From assembly GCA_016718805.1 (NCBI GenBank), contig JADKCP010000011.1:248001-312000 (forward strand): a stretch of DNA of 64,000 nt, in the 5' to 3' direction. This DNA comes from Bacteroidota bacterium (GTDB taxonomy: Bacteria; Bacteroidota; Bacteroidia; UBA4408). The position numbers and the translations under genes are program-made. The notes beneath the pieces are model-generated. The model worked only from the letters and a program-made list of their open reading frames with translations, did not search any database and was not told where the DNA came from. Of the stretch, positions 44,713 to 53,987 are shown in pieces (positions within the stretch are counted from its first letter, which is position 1; each line of letters opens with the position of its first letter).

Positions 44713-45918
44713 ATGACTAAAATCGGAATCCTTAGAGAAGGTAAAATTCCCCATGATAAACGTGTTGCCTTTACACCTGAGCAATGCGCTTACATTAAAA
44801 CATTTTTTGCACCAATTGATATTGTTGTACAACCTAGTGATTTTCGTTCTTACTCCAACGAAGAATACAAAAAGGAAGGGATTGTGCTTCAAGAAGATTT
44901 AAGCGATTGTGATATTCTAATTGGGATAAAAGAAGTACCAGCTACTGATTTATTGCCTAATAAAAAATACCTCTTCTTTTCGCATACCATAAAAAAACAG
45001 CCGCATAATAAGAAGTTATTGCAAGCTGCATTAAAAAACAAAATTCAATTAATTGATTACGAATGTCTCACCGATGGTGACCACAATAGAGTTATTGGTT
45101 TTGGTCATTATGCCGGTATAGTTGGAACCTATAATGGCATTTTGGGTTATGGAAAGAAATACAATTTGTTCGATTTAAAACCTGCACATTTATGTCACGA
45201 TCGTGATGAATTAAAAAAAGAGTATTCGAAAGTTCGTTTGCCCAACATCAAAATTATAGTCACCGGAAATGGACGTGTTGCAAATGGAGCTATTGAAATG
45301 CTAGGTGCACTTGGAATCAGAAGAATTACGCCATTTGAATTTACTCATTATTCGTTTCGTGAACCTACGTATGTGCAACTTCATAGCAATAATTACAACG
45401 AGCCCTTAGATGGATCGGCCTGGAACACAGCTAATTTTTATAAACATCCGGAAAAGTTTAGAAGTACCTTTTACAAATTTAGTCAGCATTGCGACCTTTT
45501 GATACATTGCTCGTATTGGGCTCCAACTGCCCCTGTATTGTTTACAAAAAAAGACATGCATTCTAGGAACTTTAGAATAAGTGTAATTGCAGATGTTACT
45601 TGCGATATTAATGGTTCTATTCCTTCAACGACACAAGCCAGCACTATTGAAAATAAGTTTTATGGATATAATCCATTGACCGAATCAATTGACGATCCGT
45701 TTAATATTAATACCATTACCGTGATGGCGGTTGATAATTTACCTTGTGAATTACCTCGCAATGCTTCTGAAGATTTTGGAAAAGAATTAATTGAAAAAGT
45801 ACTTCCATCCTTATTAGGGAGCGACAAGGAACAACTAATCGAAAGGGCTACAATTGCAAAAAATGGTGTATTAACCGAACCATTTAACTACCTATCTGAT
45901 TATGCAGGTGTAGCTTAA
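44713..45918 (+). CDS. Saccharopine dehydrogenase (L-lysine-forming)-like / alanine dehydrogenase family oxidoreductase
   Basis: A 401-residue NAD(P)-dependent oxidoreductase of the AlaDH/PNT superfamily. The N-terminal domain begins KIGILREGKIPHDKRVAFTPEQ. The catalytic pair of yeast-type Lys1 is recognisable as Lys in ILIGIKEVP and His in LFFSHTIKKQ, followed by LIDYECLTD and RVIGFGHYAGIVG. The nucleotide-binding loop is IVTGNGRVANGAIEML. The Lys1-like pattern suggests NAD+-dependent cleavage of saccharopine to lysine and 2-oxoglutarate, or a related opine or amino-acid reaction. The direction and substrate cannot be fixed from sequence. It has its own promoter with an abutting dyad. A lipid kinase gene follows 27 bp downstream. 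Confidence 0.8.
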   Translation: MTKIGILREGKIPHDKRVAFTPEQCAYIKTFFAPIDIVVQPSDFRSYSNEEYKKEGIVLQEDLSDCDILIGIKEVPATDLLPNKKYLFFSHTIKKQPHNKKLLQAALKNKIQLIDYECLTDGDHNRVIGFGHYAGIVGTYNGILGYGKKYNLFDLKPAHLCHDRDELKKEYSKVRLPNIKIIVTGNGRVANGAIEMLGALGIRRITPFEFTHYSFREPTYVQLHSNNYNEPLDGSAWNTANFYKHPEKFRSTFYKFSQHCDLLIHCSYWAPTAPVLFTKKDMHSRNFRISVIADVTCDINGSIPSTTQASTIENKFYGYNPLTESIDDPFNINTITVMAVDNLPCELPRNASEDFGKELIEKVLPSLLGSDKEQLIERATIAKNGVLTEPFNYLSDYAGVA

Positions 45919-45945
45919 AAGTGAGCTTCTGAAATTTTATCAATA

Positions 45946-46818
45946 ATGAAAAAATCAATTTGTTTTATCATCAATCCTATATCAGGAACTGGAAAACAAA
46001 AACAAGTTGAACAACTTTTATCAGAAGTTTCTATTTCAGAGCGGTTCAGTTATGACATAGTGTATACTCAAAAGCCACATCATGCCACTGAACTAAGCAA
46101 AGCTGCTGTTGATAAAAACTACGATATTGTAGTGGCCGTTGGCGGTGATGGTTCAGTGAATGAAGTTAGTAAAGGACTGCTTCATTCAAGCACGAAACTA
46201 GGAATTTTGCCCTGTGGTTCCGGAAATGGCTTCGCCAGACATCTTTCAATTCCGATGGACTTAAAGGCTGCTTTGGATGTAATACTAAATGGAAATAGCC
46301 AATTGGTTGACTCGGGTGAAATTAATGGGCATCACTTTATAAATATTGCAGGAATAGGCTTTGATGCACACATTGCACACCTTTTTTCGAATTTTGGTAA
46401 GAGAGGCTTCCTCGCATATATTCAATTGGTTTTGAAGGAGTTTTTTAAATACAAAATGCAGTCCTATGAATTAAAAATAGATGCCGAAGGATTTATGCAA
46501 AAAGCTTTTCTACTAAGCTTTGCAAACGGTTCTCAGTTTGGGAATAATGCCTTTATATCTCCTAATTCAAAAATAAATGATGGAAGCGGGGAACTTTGTA
46601 TTTTACAAAAAATACCTCTTTTACATATCCCCTATTTTGCTTATTTGTTATTTAGTAAAAAAGCACATAAGTCGCGATTTATTCAACATCTACAGTTTAA
46701 AAAACTGGAAGTAAAATCGGGTTCCGGAAAAATTCACTTGGATGGAGAAGCTTTTGAACTAGACCGAGAGTTTACAGTTACTATACTTCCCAACAGTTTA
46801 CAGGTGTTAATCCCTTAA
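45946..46818 (+). CDS. YegS/DgkB-type diacylglycerol (lipid) kinase
   Basis: A 290-residue soluble lipid kinase. It has the catalytic-domain nucleotide motif VAVGGDGSVNEV (63-74) and the second glycine motif ILPCGSGNGFARHL (about 87-100). The later DSGEINGHHFINIAGIGFDAHI segment is typical of the DAGK_cat/YegS family, with LDGEAFELD in the C-terminal beta domain. It phosphorylates diacylglycerol or another membrane lipid, feeding phosphatidate back to phospholipid synthesis. It lies 27 bp behind the saccharopine-dehydrogenase-like gene. It overlaps the convergent GNAT gene by 4 bp at their stop codons, so no terminator separates them. Confidence 0.9.
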   Translation: MKKSICFIINPISGTGKQKQVEQLLSEVSISERFSYDIVYTQKPHHATELSKAAVDKNYDIVVAVGGDGSVNEVSKGLLHSSTKLGILPCGSGNGFARHLSIPMDLKAALDVILNGNSQLVDSGEINGHHFINIAGIGFDAHIAHLFSNFGKRGFLAYIQLVLKEFFKYKMQSYELKIDAEGFMQKAFLLSFANGSQFGNNAFISPNSKINDGSGELCILQKIPLLHIPYFAYLLFSKKAHKSRFIQHLQFKKLEVKSGSGKIHLDGEAFELDREFTVTILPNSLQVLIP

Positions 46819-47714
46819 GTTGTATGCAACTCATCGAACCAACTAACTTTCTCAATTTTCCATCCATAGCTTGTTTTCCTTAATTGAAATTGTTTCACGC
46901 CTTTATCAAGGAATGCTTTTCCATCTCTAATACCCTGCTTCTGATAATTTGAAACTCGTATTGCTGTTGATGTATCAAGGGAAATAGTGCGGCTTAGTTC
47001 AAATTCTTCAAAATTTGTGTAGCTGCCATTATTTAAAATCTTTTGGCGTGATTCAATAAATTCGGTAAGTGAATGCTTTTCATTTCTATTTAACGTGGTG
47101 TTTTCGAAACTTGCACTCGGAAGGCAAAGTTGACTTAACTCATTGACACGATGTTGAACTGTTGTTGAACATGTGAATAGTGAGTAAAAATCAAAACAAA
47201 GTTTATCCAATTTACAACACTCCGAATTTATCGAAAACAACTGCAGCGAATCGTTATCGTGTGTAATTTTTTTTATAAATGAAAAACCTAATTTTTGCAA
47301 AAGTTGTATTGAGTTACTATTAGTAGCTAGCGTACTTGCGAGTATTTCCGGTGATGAATGCGTGGCACTTAAAGCAGCTAAAGAGCCAATAGTAGCTTCG
47401 TAGGCATATCCAAGTTTTGAATACTGTGGCAAAAAAGCAAAGCCTATATCGTGGTAATCCAGATAATCGCGTTTAATAAAAGTAATTACACCTATGCTAG
47501 TGGCAGTATCTTTTAATTTAACTGTCCAATAACTTACCGTTTTTGTTGCTTCAATTTTTTGAATGTAGGCACTTGCATCGTTGACTGAAGTAATATTACG
47601 ATCGCCTATAAATTTTTTCCATGCATCGGTATTCAGCAATTCCAAAATAAATGGAGCATCGCTTTGGTCGAGCCGATATAGGACAAGACGTTGAGTCGTG
47701 CAAAAAGTTTGCAA
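46815..47714 (-). CDS. GNAT N-acetyltransferase fused to a SnoaL/NTF2-like domain
   Basis: A 299-residue protein. Residues 1-170 are a RimJ/RimL-like GNAT domain (QTFCTTQRLVLYRLDQSDAPFILELLN at the start; a variant acetyl-CoA loop FAFLPQYSKLGYAYEAT; ILASTLATNSNSIQLLQKLGFSFIKKI before the domain end). Residues about 175-299 look like a small NTF2/SnoaL-like fold (NELSQLCLPSASF, SLTEFIESRQKILNNGSYTNFEEFELSR, DKGVKQFQLRKTSYGWKIEKVSWFDE), judged from pattern alone. The canonical R/Q-x-x-G-x-A/G loop appears as QYSKLGYAYEA, so it is close to intact. It lies 6 bp after gcvT and is probably in its operon. The acceptor substrate is unknown. Confidence 0.75.
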   Translation of the reverse strand: MQTFCTTQRLVLYRLDQSDAPFILELLNTDAWKKFIGDRNITSVNDASAYIQKIEATKTVSYWTVKLKDTATSIGVITFIKRDYLDYHDIGFAFLPQYSKLGYAYEATIGSLAALSATHSSPEILASTLATNSNSIQLLQKLGFSFIKKITHDNDSLQLFSINSECCKLDKLCFDFYSLFTCSTTVQHRVNELSQLCLPSASFENTTLNRNEKHSLTEFIESRQKILNNGSYTNFEEFELSRTISLDTSTAIRVSNYQKQGIRDGKAFLDKGVKQFQLRKTSYGWKIEKVSWFDELHTT

Positions 47715-47720
47715 GCTGAT

Positions 47721-48803
47721 TTATTTTTTATAAAACGGAAGTTTAACAACCTTCGCTTTGATTTGTTTATCTCGTATTTCGATAAAAATTTCTGTATCAA
47801 CTTTCGCAAATGCACTGGAAACATAGCCCATACCAATAGCTTTTGCTAAACTTGGAGATTGGGTTCCTGAGCATACTTTACCTATATTATTTCCTTGAAC
47901 GTCCTTAATCAAATAATCGTGACGGGGAATTCCTCTATCAATAAGTTCAAAACCAACCAATTTACGGCTAACACCCTTTTCCTTTTGTTCTAAAAGAGCC
48001 TTACTATTGGTGAACTCTTTCGAAAATTTTGTAATCCAACCTAAGCCTGCTTCAATTGGCGATGTAGTATCATCAATATCATTACCATATAAGCAAAAAC
48101 CCATTTCTAAACGCAAGGTATCACGAGCTCCTAAACCAACTGGAGCAATACCGAATTCTTTTCCTGCTTCAAAAATGGCATCCCAAATTTGATCGGCATA
48201 CTGGTTTTCGAAATATACTTCAAAACCTCCTGCACCGGTATAACCGGTTGCCGAAACCAGAACGTTGTCAATACCAGCAAACTTACCTTTTGCAAAAGTG
48301 TAGTAAGGCATATCGATCAAATTCATATCGGTTAGTTTTTGCAAAGCAGAAGCAGCTTTTGGTCCCTGCACTGCAAGTAATGAAGTCTTTTCGGAAATAT
48401 TGTGCAGCTCAACATTGCTTGTATTAAATTTCGAAATCCAATTCCAATCTTTCTCAATATTAGAAGCATTCACAACCAACATATAGGTTTTAGCATCAAT
48501 ACGATACACTAATAAATCATCCACTATTCCTCCATTCTCGTTAGGAAAGCATGAATATTGCACTTTGCCATCGTTTAGCAAAGCTGCATCATTGCTGGTT
48601 ACTCGTTGAATCAAATCAAGTGCATGATCACCTTTCAAAATAAATTCACCCATGTGACTCACATCAAACACACCTACAGCATTTCGCACACAATCATGTT
48701 CAACGGTAATACCTGCATAGGAAACAGGCATATTATATCCTGCAAAAGGAACCATTTTGGCGCCCAACGAAATGTGTTTTTGAGTAAGTGCTGTATTTTT
48801 CAT
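47721..48803 (-). CDS. gcvT: Glycine cleavage system T protein (aminomethyltransferase)
   Basis: This enzyme transfers the aminomethyl carbon from lipoyl-H protein to tetrahydrofolate. From ATG 48803 the product is 360 residues, the normal GcvT length; an ATG at 48872 would add 23 unrelated residues and is rejected. It begins KNTALTQKHISLGAKMVPFAGYNMPVSY, has GVFDVSHMGEF (folate-binding region), GYTGAGGFEVYFEN and GLGARDTLRLEMGFCLYGND, and ends with a typical barrel (GKVCSGTQSPSLAKAIGMGYV). The H and P protein genes are not in the window. The predicted leader contains a small hairpin and a consensus -7 box. Confidence 0.95.
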   Translation of the reverse strand: MKNTALTQKHISLGAKMVPFAGYNMPVSYAGITVEHDCVRNAVGVFDVSHMGEFILKGDHALDLIQRVTSNDAALLNDGKVQYSCFPNENGGIVDDLLVYRIDAKTYMLVVNASNIEKDWNWISKFNTSNVELHNISEKTSLLAVQGPKAASALQKLTDMNLIDMPYYTFAKGKFAGIDNVLVSATGYTGAGGFEVYFENQYADQIWDAIFEAGKEFGIAPVGLGARDTLRLEMGFCLYGNDIDDTTSPIEAGLGWITKFSKEFTNSKALLEQKEKGVSRKLVGFELIDRGIPRHDYLIKDVQGNNIGKVCSGTQSPSLAKAIGMGYVSSAFAKVDTEIFIEIRDKQIKAKVVKLPFYKK

Positions 48804-48854
48804 ACTTGATTTTATAAGCAATTTTTGTGTTAAACTTTTTTCACGCAAAGCGAA

Positions 48855-48895
48855 TGAACCAGTTAGGTTCAATTATTTTTTGCGCGGCAAAGATA
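48855..48895 (-). promoter_or_regulatory. gcvT promoter and leader hairpin
   Basis: On the minus strand TATCTTTG (48895-48888) is an exact -7 box. Downstream of it the leader holds the dyad TGAACC-taact-GGTTCA (48855-48871), about 50 bp before the gcvT ATG. The dyad could be an RNA hairpin or an operator. Confidence 0.5.
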
Positions 48896-49105
48896 TAAAT
48901 TGAGCGCAGTTATTTTATAGTTTCATTTAGATGAAATTTTTGAAGCGTATGTTTTTATTCAGAATTTTTAACTTTCATTCAGCTTGAGCTAGTAATTTAC
49001 TGTACTTACTTGATATGTTGCAACTTGCTAATTAATGGCTTAATTAAATTATTGTTATCGCGAAAAACCTAGTATTTCTTTCAATGGAATTCAGATAAAA
49101 ACCGT

Positions 49106-49113
49106 TATTTTTG
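49106..49113 (+). promoter_or_regulatory. -7 box TATTTTTG upstream of mutL
   Basis: TATTTTTG fits TAnnTTTG and lies 32 bp before the mutL ATG. No clear TTTG -33 element is seen. Confidence 0.45.
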
Positions 49114-49145
49114 TTGAGTACGATATATAATTAGAGCGCTTTGTA

Positions 49146-51011
49146 ATGACGGATATTATTCATTTGTTGCCCGATGCTGTAGCCAATCAAATTGCTGCAG
49201 GCGAGGTAATTCAACGACCAGCATCAGCAGTTAAAGAATTGATTGAAAATTCAGTTGATGCAGGAAGTACGCACATTAAACTTTTACTTAAAGATGCCGG
49301 TAAAGTGCTTATTCAAGTAATTGACAATGGTAAAGGAATGAGCGAAACCGATGCCCGAATGTGTTTTGAACGTCACGCAACTTCTAAAATAACTAAGGCA
49401 GAAGATTTATTCGCAATTACTACAAAAGGATTTAGAGGTGAAGCCTTGGCTTCAATTGCTGCCATTGCACAAGTAGAATTGAAAACACGCAGAGAAGAAG
49501 ATGAAGTTGGAACGCAAATAAGCATTGAAGGCTGCGTTGTTCAATCGCAAGAGGCTTGTAGCACCTCAATTGGAACTTCTATTGCTATTAAGAATTTGTT
49601 TTTTAATGTTCCGGCAAGACGCAATTTTTTAAAATCAAATCCGGTAGAAACTTCCCACATAATTGATGAATTTCAACGCGTTGCTTTAGCACATCCAGAA
49701 ATAGAATTTTCATTAAACCACAATGGAGCCGATCTATTTATATTACCCAAAAGTAATTTAAGGCAGCGAATTGTTTCGTTGTTTGGAAACAATTATAATC
49801 AACGACTTGTGCCGGTTGAGGAAAAAACTTTTATCGTAAAAATCACAGGATTTATTGGCAAACCTGAATTTGCAAAAAAAACACGTGGTGAACAGTTCTT
49901 CTTTGTGAATAATCGTTTTATTCGAAATGCCTATCTGCACCATGCTGTTCAAAATGCTTACGAACAATTGTTACCTCGAGAATCGCATCCCAGTTATTTT
50001 TTGTTTTTAGAAGTTGCGCCCAATTCAATTGACATCAATATACATCCTACAAAAACCGAAATTAAGTTTGAGGATGAAAAAGCTATTTATGCCATTTTAC
50101 GTTCGAGCATTAAAAAATCATTAGGGCAACATAACCTCACTCCTACTATTGATTTTGAACAAGAAGCGAGTATTTCATTGGATGGACCTCCCAAAGATCG
50201 GATTATTGAAGCGCCAAAAATCAGAGTTAATCCTGAATACAATCCGTTTAAAACGCAAACTACTTTTGAATCTACACGCGCTTTTAATGGTCCTTCATTA
50301 TTGCAACGAGCTAATTTGCAAAATTGGGAGAAGTTGTATGAAGGACACCAAGGTTCAACTGAAAAGCCTCAATTTGCGAGTACTGAAGCAACTGCAACCC
50401 AAGAAATAATAAATCCAAAATGGGAAAATGACTTTTCGGAAGTTTCAAAAAGTTTGACCTATCAATTACATGGCAGGTTCATATTATCACATATTAAAAC
50501 CGGTTTTATAATTGTGGATCAACAAAGTGCGCATGAACGCATTTTATATGAAAAATTTTTAATCAATTTAACCAATCATAAAGCAGGTTCACAGCAGTTA
50601 CTTTTTCCTGAAACTATTGAATTTAATGCTGCTGACACTAGTTTAATGATGTTGCTTTTACCTTCTTTAAATGACTTAGGATTTGCACTTGAAGAATTTG
50701 GTAAAAACACTTTTGTGGTGCACGGCAAACCACCCATATTATCAGATGCTGATAGTAAACAACAGTTGGAAAGTATACTCGAAGAATTTAAAAAAAATCA
50801 ATCAGAGCTAAAACTTCAAACTACCGAAAACTTAGCTCGTTCAATGGCATATTACAGTGCTATAAAATCGGGCAAAATATTATCGAACGAAGAAATGAAA
50901 GGTATCATAGATGAGCTATTTGCCTGTGAACAACCCTATGCATCACCCTCAGGAAAACCAACATTAACAACTTATTCACTCGAAGACTTAGAAAAGAGGT
51001 TTAAAAAATAA
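49146..51011 (+). CDS. mutL: DNA mismatch repair protein MutL
   Basis: A 621-residue GHKL ATPase that couples MutS mismatch recognition to strand removal. The N-terminal ATPase domain has ELIENSVDAG (31-40), DNGKGM (60-65), the GFRGEAL lid (95-101) and FFNVPARRNFLKS. The C-terminal dimer domain begins near YQLHGRFILSHIKTGFIIVDQQSAHERILYE. The endonuclease metal motif DQHAx2Ex4E of nicking MutL proteins reads DQQSAHERILYE here (D458, Q460, S461, E464). The late CPHGRP-like motif reads SPSGKP (600-605), so the nuclease site looks degenerate. It heads a mutL-rhomboid-rhomboid-EEP cluster on one strand with short gaps. Confidence 0.96.
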   Translation: MTDIIHLLPDAVANQIAAGEVIQRPASAVKELIENSVDAGSTHIKLLLKDAGKVLIQVIDNGKGMSETDARMCFERHATSKITKAEDLFAITTKGFRGEALASIAAIAQVELKTRREEDEVGTQISIEGCVVQSQEACSTSIGTSIAIKNLFFNVPARRNFLKSNPVETSHIIDEFQRVALAHPEIEFSLNHNGADLFILPKSNLRQRIVSLFGNNYNQRLVPVEEKTFIVKITGFIGKPEFAKKTRGEQFFFVNNRFIRNAYLHHAVQNAYEQLLPRESHPSYFLFLEVAPNSIDINIHPTKTEIKFEDEKAIYAILRSSIKKSLGQHNLTPTIDFEQEASISLDGPPKDRIIEAPKIRVNPEYNPFKTQTTFESTRAFNGPSLLQRANLQNWEKLYEGHQGSTEKPQFASTEATATQEIINPKWENDFSEVSKSLTYQLHGRFILSHIKTGFIIVDQQSAHERILYEKFLINLTNHKAGSQQLLFPETIEFNAADTSLMMLLLPSLNDLGFALEEFGKNTFVVHGKPPILSDADSKQQLESILEEFKKNQSELKLQTTENLARSMAYYSAIKSGKILSNEEMKGIIDELFACEQPYASPSGKPTLTTYSLEDLEKRFKK

Positions 51012-51047
51012 TCGAACATTTCATCAAAAAAACTCCACACATAGACC

Positions 51048-51893
51048 ATGAGTTACGACAATTACCGACCTTCCAGTTTTAAGTTGCTTCCTGATGTAGT
51101 AAAAAATTTATTAATTATAAATGGGTTACTCTTTTTAGCCACTTATGCTTTCGATTTACGCTTTCATTTTGACTTAACCGATTATCTCGGACTACACTAT
51201 TTTGAAGCTGAGAAATTTCGTCCTTGGCAATTCGTAACTTACATGTTTATGCACGGTGGATTTACCCACATTGCTTTAAACATGTTTGCATTGTGGATGT
51301 TTGGAAGCAGCATGGAAAATATTTGGGGTCCAAAACGTTTTTTAACTTTTTACATATTTACCGGACTAGGCGCTGCTCTCACGCATTACATGGTAGTTTA
51401 TTATGAACTAAAACCGGTTTTAGATGCTATATCAGCTTACAATGAACATCCTAGTGCTATTGCCTTTAAAGCATTTTTAGATGACCCCAAATTATTTAGT
51501 TTAGGCATTGAAAATGTACACTATAATTATCAAGAATTTGTTGGAAAGTACAATGAATTATTAGTTACAGATGCCAGTGCTGCTCAACAATTATCTATTG
51601 ATTTTATGCAACAATACAAAGTAGATTTTTTGAATGCACCAGTTGTTGTTGGTGCCTCCGGCGCAGTGTTTGGATTGTTGTTGGCATTTGGAATGACCTT
51701 TCCTAACAACATAATTTATGTGTATTTCGCAATTCCAATGAAAGCAAAATACTTTGTAATGTTGTACGGGGCTATTGAACTATATAGTGGAATTTCAAAT
51801 AGTACTGATAATGTGGCACATTTCGCACACTTAGGTGGAATGTTATTTGGAATATTGATGATACTCTATTGGAGAAAAAAATACCGTTTCTAA
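51048..51893 (+). CDS. Rhomboid family intramembrane serine protease
   Basis: A 281-residue polytopic membrane protease. The catalytic dyad is S204 in VVGASGAVFGLL and H261 in HFAHLGG. The WR-like/loop-1 region is present (PWQFVTYMFMHGGFTHIALNMFALWMFG) with the HxxxxN oxyanion helix. A roughly 90-residue insertion, rich in charged residues and lacking membrane segments (YELKPVLDAISAYNEHP to QQYKVDFLNAP), lies between the early helices and the serine helix. It sits 36 bp after mutL and 3 bp before a second rhomboid gene, so they are probably one operon. Substrates are unknown. Confidence 0.92.
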   Translation: MSYDNYRPSSFKLLPDVVKNLLIINGLLFLATYAFDLRFHFDLTDYLGLHYFEAEKFRPWQFVTYMFMHGGFTHIALNMFALWMFGSSMENIWGPKRFLTFYIFTGLGAALTHYMVVYYELKPVLDAISAYNEHPSAIAFKAFLDDPKLFSLGIENVHYNYQEFVGKYNELLVTDASAAQQLSIDFMQQYKVDFLNAPVVVGASGAVFGLLLAFGMTFPNNIIYVYFAIPMKAKYFVMLYGAIELYSGISNSTDNVAHFAHLGGMLFGILMILYWRKKYRF

Positions 51894-51896
51894 TTT

Positions 51897-52796
51897 ATGA
51901 ATACATCCTTAATCGCAGAAATTCAAAAAGCATTTAAACAAGGTAATTCACTTACCAAAATTGTGCTTATAAACTGCGCTGTTTTTTTAATCGTTAATAT
52001 AACCAATCTACTATTTTATTTATTTGCAGCTGATCCTACTACCCACTTAAATTTGATAAAATGGCTTGCTGTTCCTGCTGATTGGAAACAATTGCTTTTT
52101 CACAAACCGTGGACGCTTATTACCTACATGTTTTTGCACGAAGGTTTCTTTCACATACTTTCAAACATGATTATGTTGTATTTTGGGGGGCAATTATTTA
52201 TTGAATACCTGGGTGAAAAGAAATTTACAAGTACTTATTTTTTAGGAGGTATAGCCGGTGCATTGTTATATATTTTGGTGTTTAATATTTTTCCGGTTTT
52301 CAGTGACAGAACCTCCAATTCAATTGCATTGGGTGCTTCAGCCTCAGTGTTGGCAGTATTTGTCGCCGTTGCTACTTATTTGCCCAACTTTACTGTAAAC
52401 TTGATTTTACTTGGTACTGTTCGACTTAAATTTATTGCACTTTTTTTAGTGATTTTGGATTTGATAAGTATCGACAAAGGAAACCCAGGTGGACATATTG
52501 CACATTTGGGAGGTGCCATGTATGGATATTTTGCAATGACACAATTACGCAAAGGCAGAGACATTGCATCACCTTTTGATACATTACTTATGAAATTGAA
52601 GCAGCTAGTTAACAGAAAAAAAGTATCTAATTTGAAGGTTGCACATAAAAAGGCTAAGAGCGACGAAGCCTATCGCGCAGCCAAAAAATCAAAACAAGAA
52701 GCAATTGATTTAATATTGGATAAAATTTCAAAATCAGGATATGAAAGTTTAACCGCTCAAGAAAAGGAAGAGTTATTTAAAATGAGTAAAGAATAA
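51897..52796 (+). CDS. Rhomboid family protease with C-terminal DUF6576 tail
   Basis: A 299-residue protein with a six-helix rhomboid core. The putative catalytic Ser148 lies in ALGASASVLAVF, where the usual GxSG has Ala instead of the final Gly. The catalytic His is in GGHIAHLGGAMYG, and MFLHEGFFHILSNMIMLYFGG carries the early His/Asn residues. The last 90 residues form a charged cytoplasmic tail ending in a DUF6576-like motif (SDEAYRAAKKSKQEAIDLILDKISKSGYESLTAQEKEELF). It is separated from the upstream rhomboid gene by only 3 bp and so is co-translated. Whether the GASA variant is active cannot be told from sequence, but it keeps both dyad residues. Confidence 0.9.
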   Translation: MNTSLIAEIQKAFKQGNSLTKIVLINCAVFLIVNITNLLFYLFAADPTTHLNLIKWLAVPADWKQLLFHKPWTLITYMFLHEGFFHILSNMIMLYFGGQLFIEYLGEKKFTSTYFLGGIAGALLYILVFNIFPVFSDRTSNSIALGASASVLAVFVAVATYLPNFTVNLILLGTVRLKFIALFLVILDLISIDKGNPGGHIAHLGGAMYGYFAMTQLRKGRDIASPFDTLLMKLKQLVNRKKVSNLKVAHKKAKSDEAYRAAKKSKQEAIDLILDKISKSGYESLTAQEKEELFKMSKE

Positions 52797-52874
52797 ATTA
52801 ATTTAAAAAGTAAGTAAACCGGGGAGTGTTCAAAGGTAAATTATCTTGTTACCTTGTTAAATAAAATTACAACC

Positions 52875-53987
52875 ATGAAAAAATTAGGACGATTTCATAC
52901 ATTATTTTTGGTATTGAATATCCTATTTAGTGTTTTTCTACTCTTTTCCTACTTAGGCGCTGTTATTAGCCCACAAAAATTTTGGCCTTTCGCTTTTTTC
53001 GCCTTAATTTATCCGTATTTAGTAATAGTTCACTGTGCGTTTCTCATTTTTTGGTTAACTCAATTTCGTAAACTCTTTTTGCTTTCGTTGATTAGTATTT
53101 TAGTTGGTTGGAATAATCTTGGAAAACTGTTTCAATTTTCATCAAGTCAAACTTTTGCTGCCGATGCACACCAAAACATTAAGGTTATGAGTTTTAATGT
53201 TCGAGTTTTTGATTTATACAATTGGAAACACAACAGTGAAACACGCACCAAAATTCTTGAATTTATAAAAAAAGAAAATCCGGATATTGTAAATTTTCAA
53301 GAATTCTTTACCGATGAGGGAAAAACATTTTTACATCAAGATAGTCTTAAAAAAATTCTGAATTTGCCTTATGCCACTATAGTGTATACAGCCAATTTGC
53401 ACAAAAACGAACATTGGGGAATCGCAACCTATAGCCGCTTTCCAATACTTGAAGGAAAGCGTGTTCACTTTTCCAAAAAGTCAAATAATGCTTGTATTTA
53501 TTCTGATATAAATACCGGTGAAAAAATACTTCGAGTTTATAACATGCACCTTCAATCGTTGCATTTTAAAAAACAAGAGTATAAAATTATTGATGAGCTT
53601 AAGAATAACGATGATGTTGACGTAGATAAGGAGGAACTTACAGCTTCTCGTATGATATTGGCTCGTTTAAAAAGAGCTTTCGTAAAACGCGCTGCGCAAG
53701 CTGATTCTGTTGCCTCACACATTGCTCATTCACCGCATCAAGTAATAGTTTGTGGTGATTTTAATGATTCTCCTTTTTCTTACGCTTATCATACTATATC
53801 AAGTGGTTTGAAAGATGCTTTTGTTGAATCGGGGAACGGTTTTGGACCAACCTACAATGGAAATTTACCACCACTTCGTATCGATTTTATACTCCATTCA
53901 AAAGAGCTGAATTCCTTTAATTTCACAACTTCTAAAGTTGATTTAAGCGATCATTTTCCGGTTAGTTGCACAATTAAACTTAATTAA
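52875..53987 (+). CDS. Membrane-anchored endonuclease/exonuclease/phosphatase (EEP) family protein
   Basis: From ATG 52875 (MKKLGRFHTLFLVLN) the product is 370 residues; an in-frame TTG at 52854 is less likely. Three N-terminal membrane helices (about 10-95) precede a C-terminal EEP domain. That domain has IKVMSFNVRVFDLYNW (metal Asn), PDIVNFQEFF (metal Glu), an RVYNMHLQSL strand, VCGDFNDSPFSYAY (catalytic Asp/Asn) and SDHFPVSCTI (catalytic Asp-His). Members hydrolyse phosphodiesters of nucleic acids or lipids, and the substrate is open. The active domain probably faces the periplasm. It is the last gene of the mutL-rhomboid-rhomboid-EEP run. Confidence 0.9.
   Translation: MKKLGRFHTLFLVLNILFSVFLLFSYLGAVISPQKFWPFAFFALIYPYLVIVHCAFLIFWLTQFRKLFLLSLISILVGWNNLGKLFQFSSSQTFAADAHQNIKVMSFNVRVFDLYNWKHNSETRTKILEFIKKENPDIVNFQEFFTDEGKTFLHQDSLKKILNLPYATIVYTANLHKNEHWGIATYSRFPILEGKRVHFSKKSNNACIYSDINTGEKILRVYNMHLQSLHFKKQEYKIIDELKNNDDVDVDKEELTASRMILARLKRAFVKRAAQADSVASHIAHSPHQVIVCGDFNDSPFSYAYHTISSGLKDAFVESGNGFGPTYNGNLPPLRIDFILHSKELNSFNFTTSKVDLSDHFPVSCTIKLN

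Larger units (their letters stand above)
48804..49145. other. 342-bp divergent promoter region between gcvT and mutL
   Basis: Gene-free DNA containing the gcvT leader with its hairpin and -7 box (48855-48895) and the mutL -7 box (49106-49113). I see no glycine-riboswitch-like fold or other RNA gene in the rest, which is plain AT-rich sequence. Confidence 0.5.

Noticed and set aside
48804..49145. A glycine riboswitch upstream of gcvT
   Set aside because: Only one short 6-bp hairpin is present in the leader, with no tandem aptamer-like architecture.
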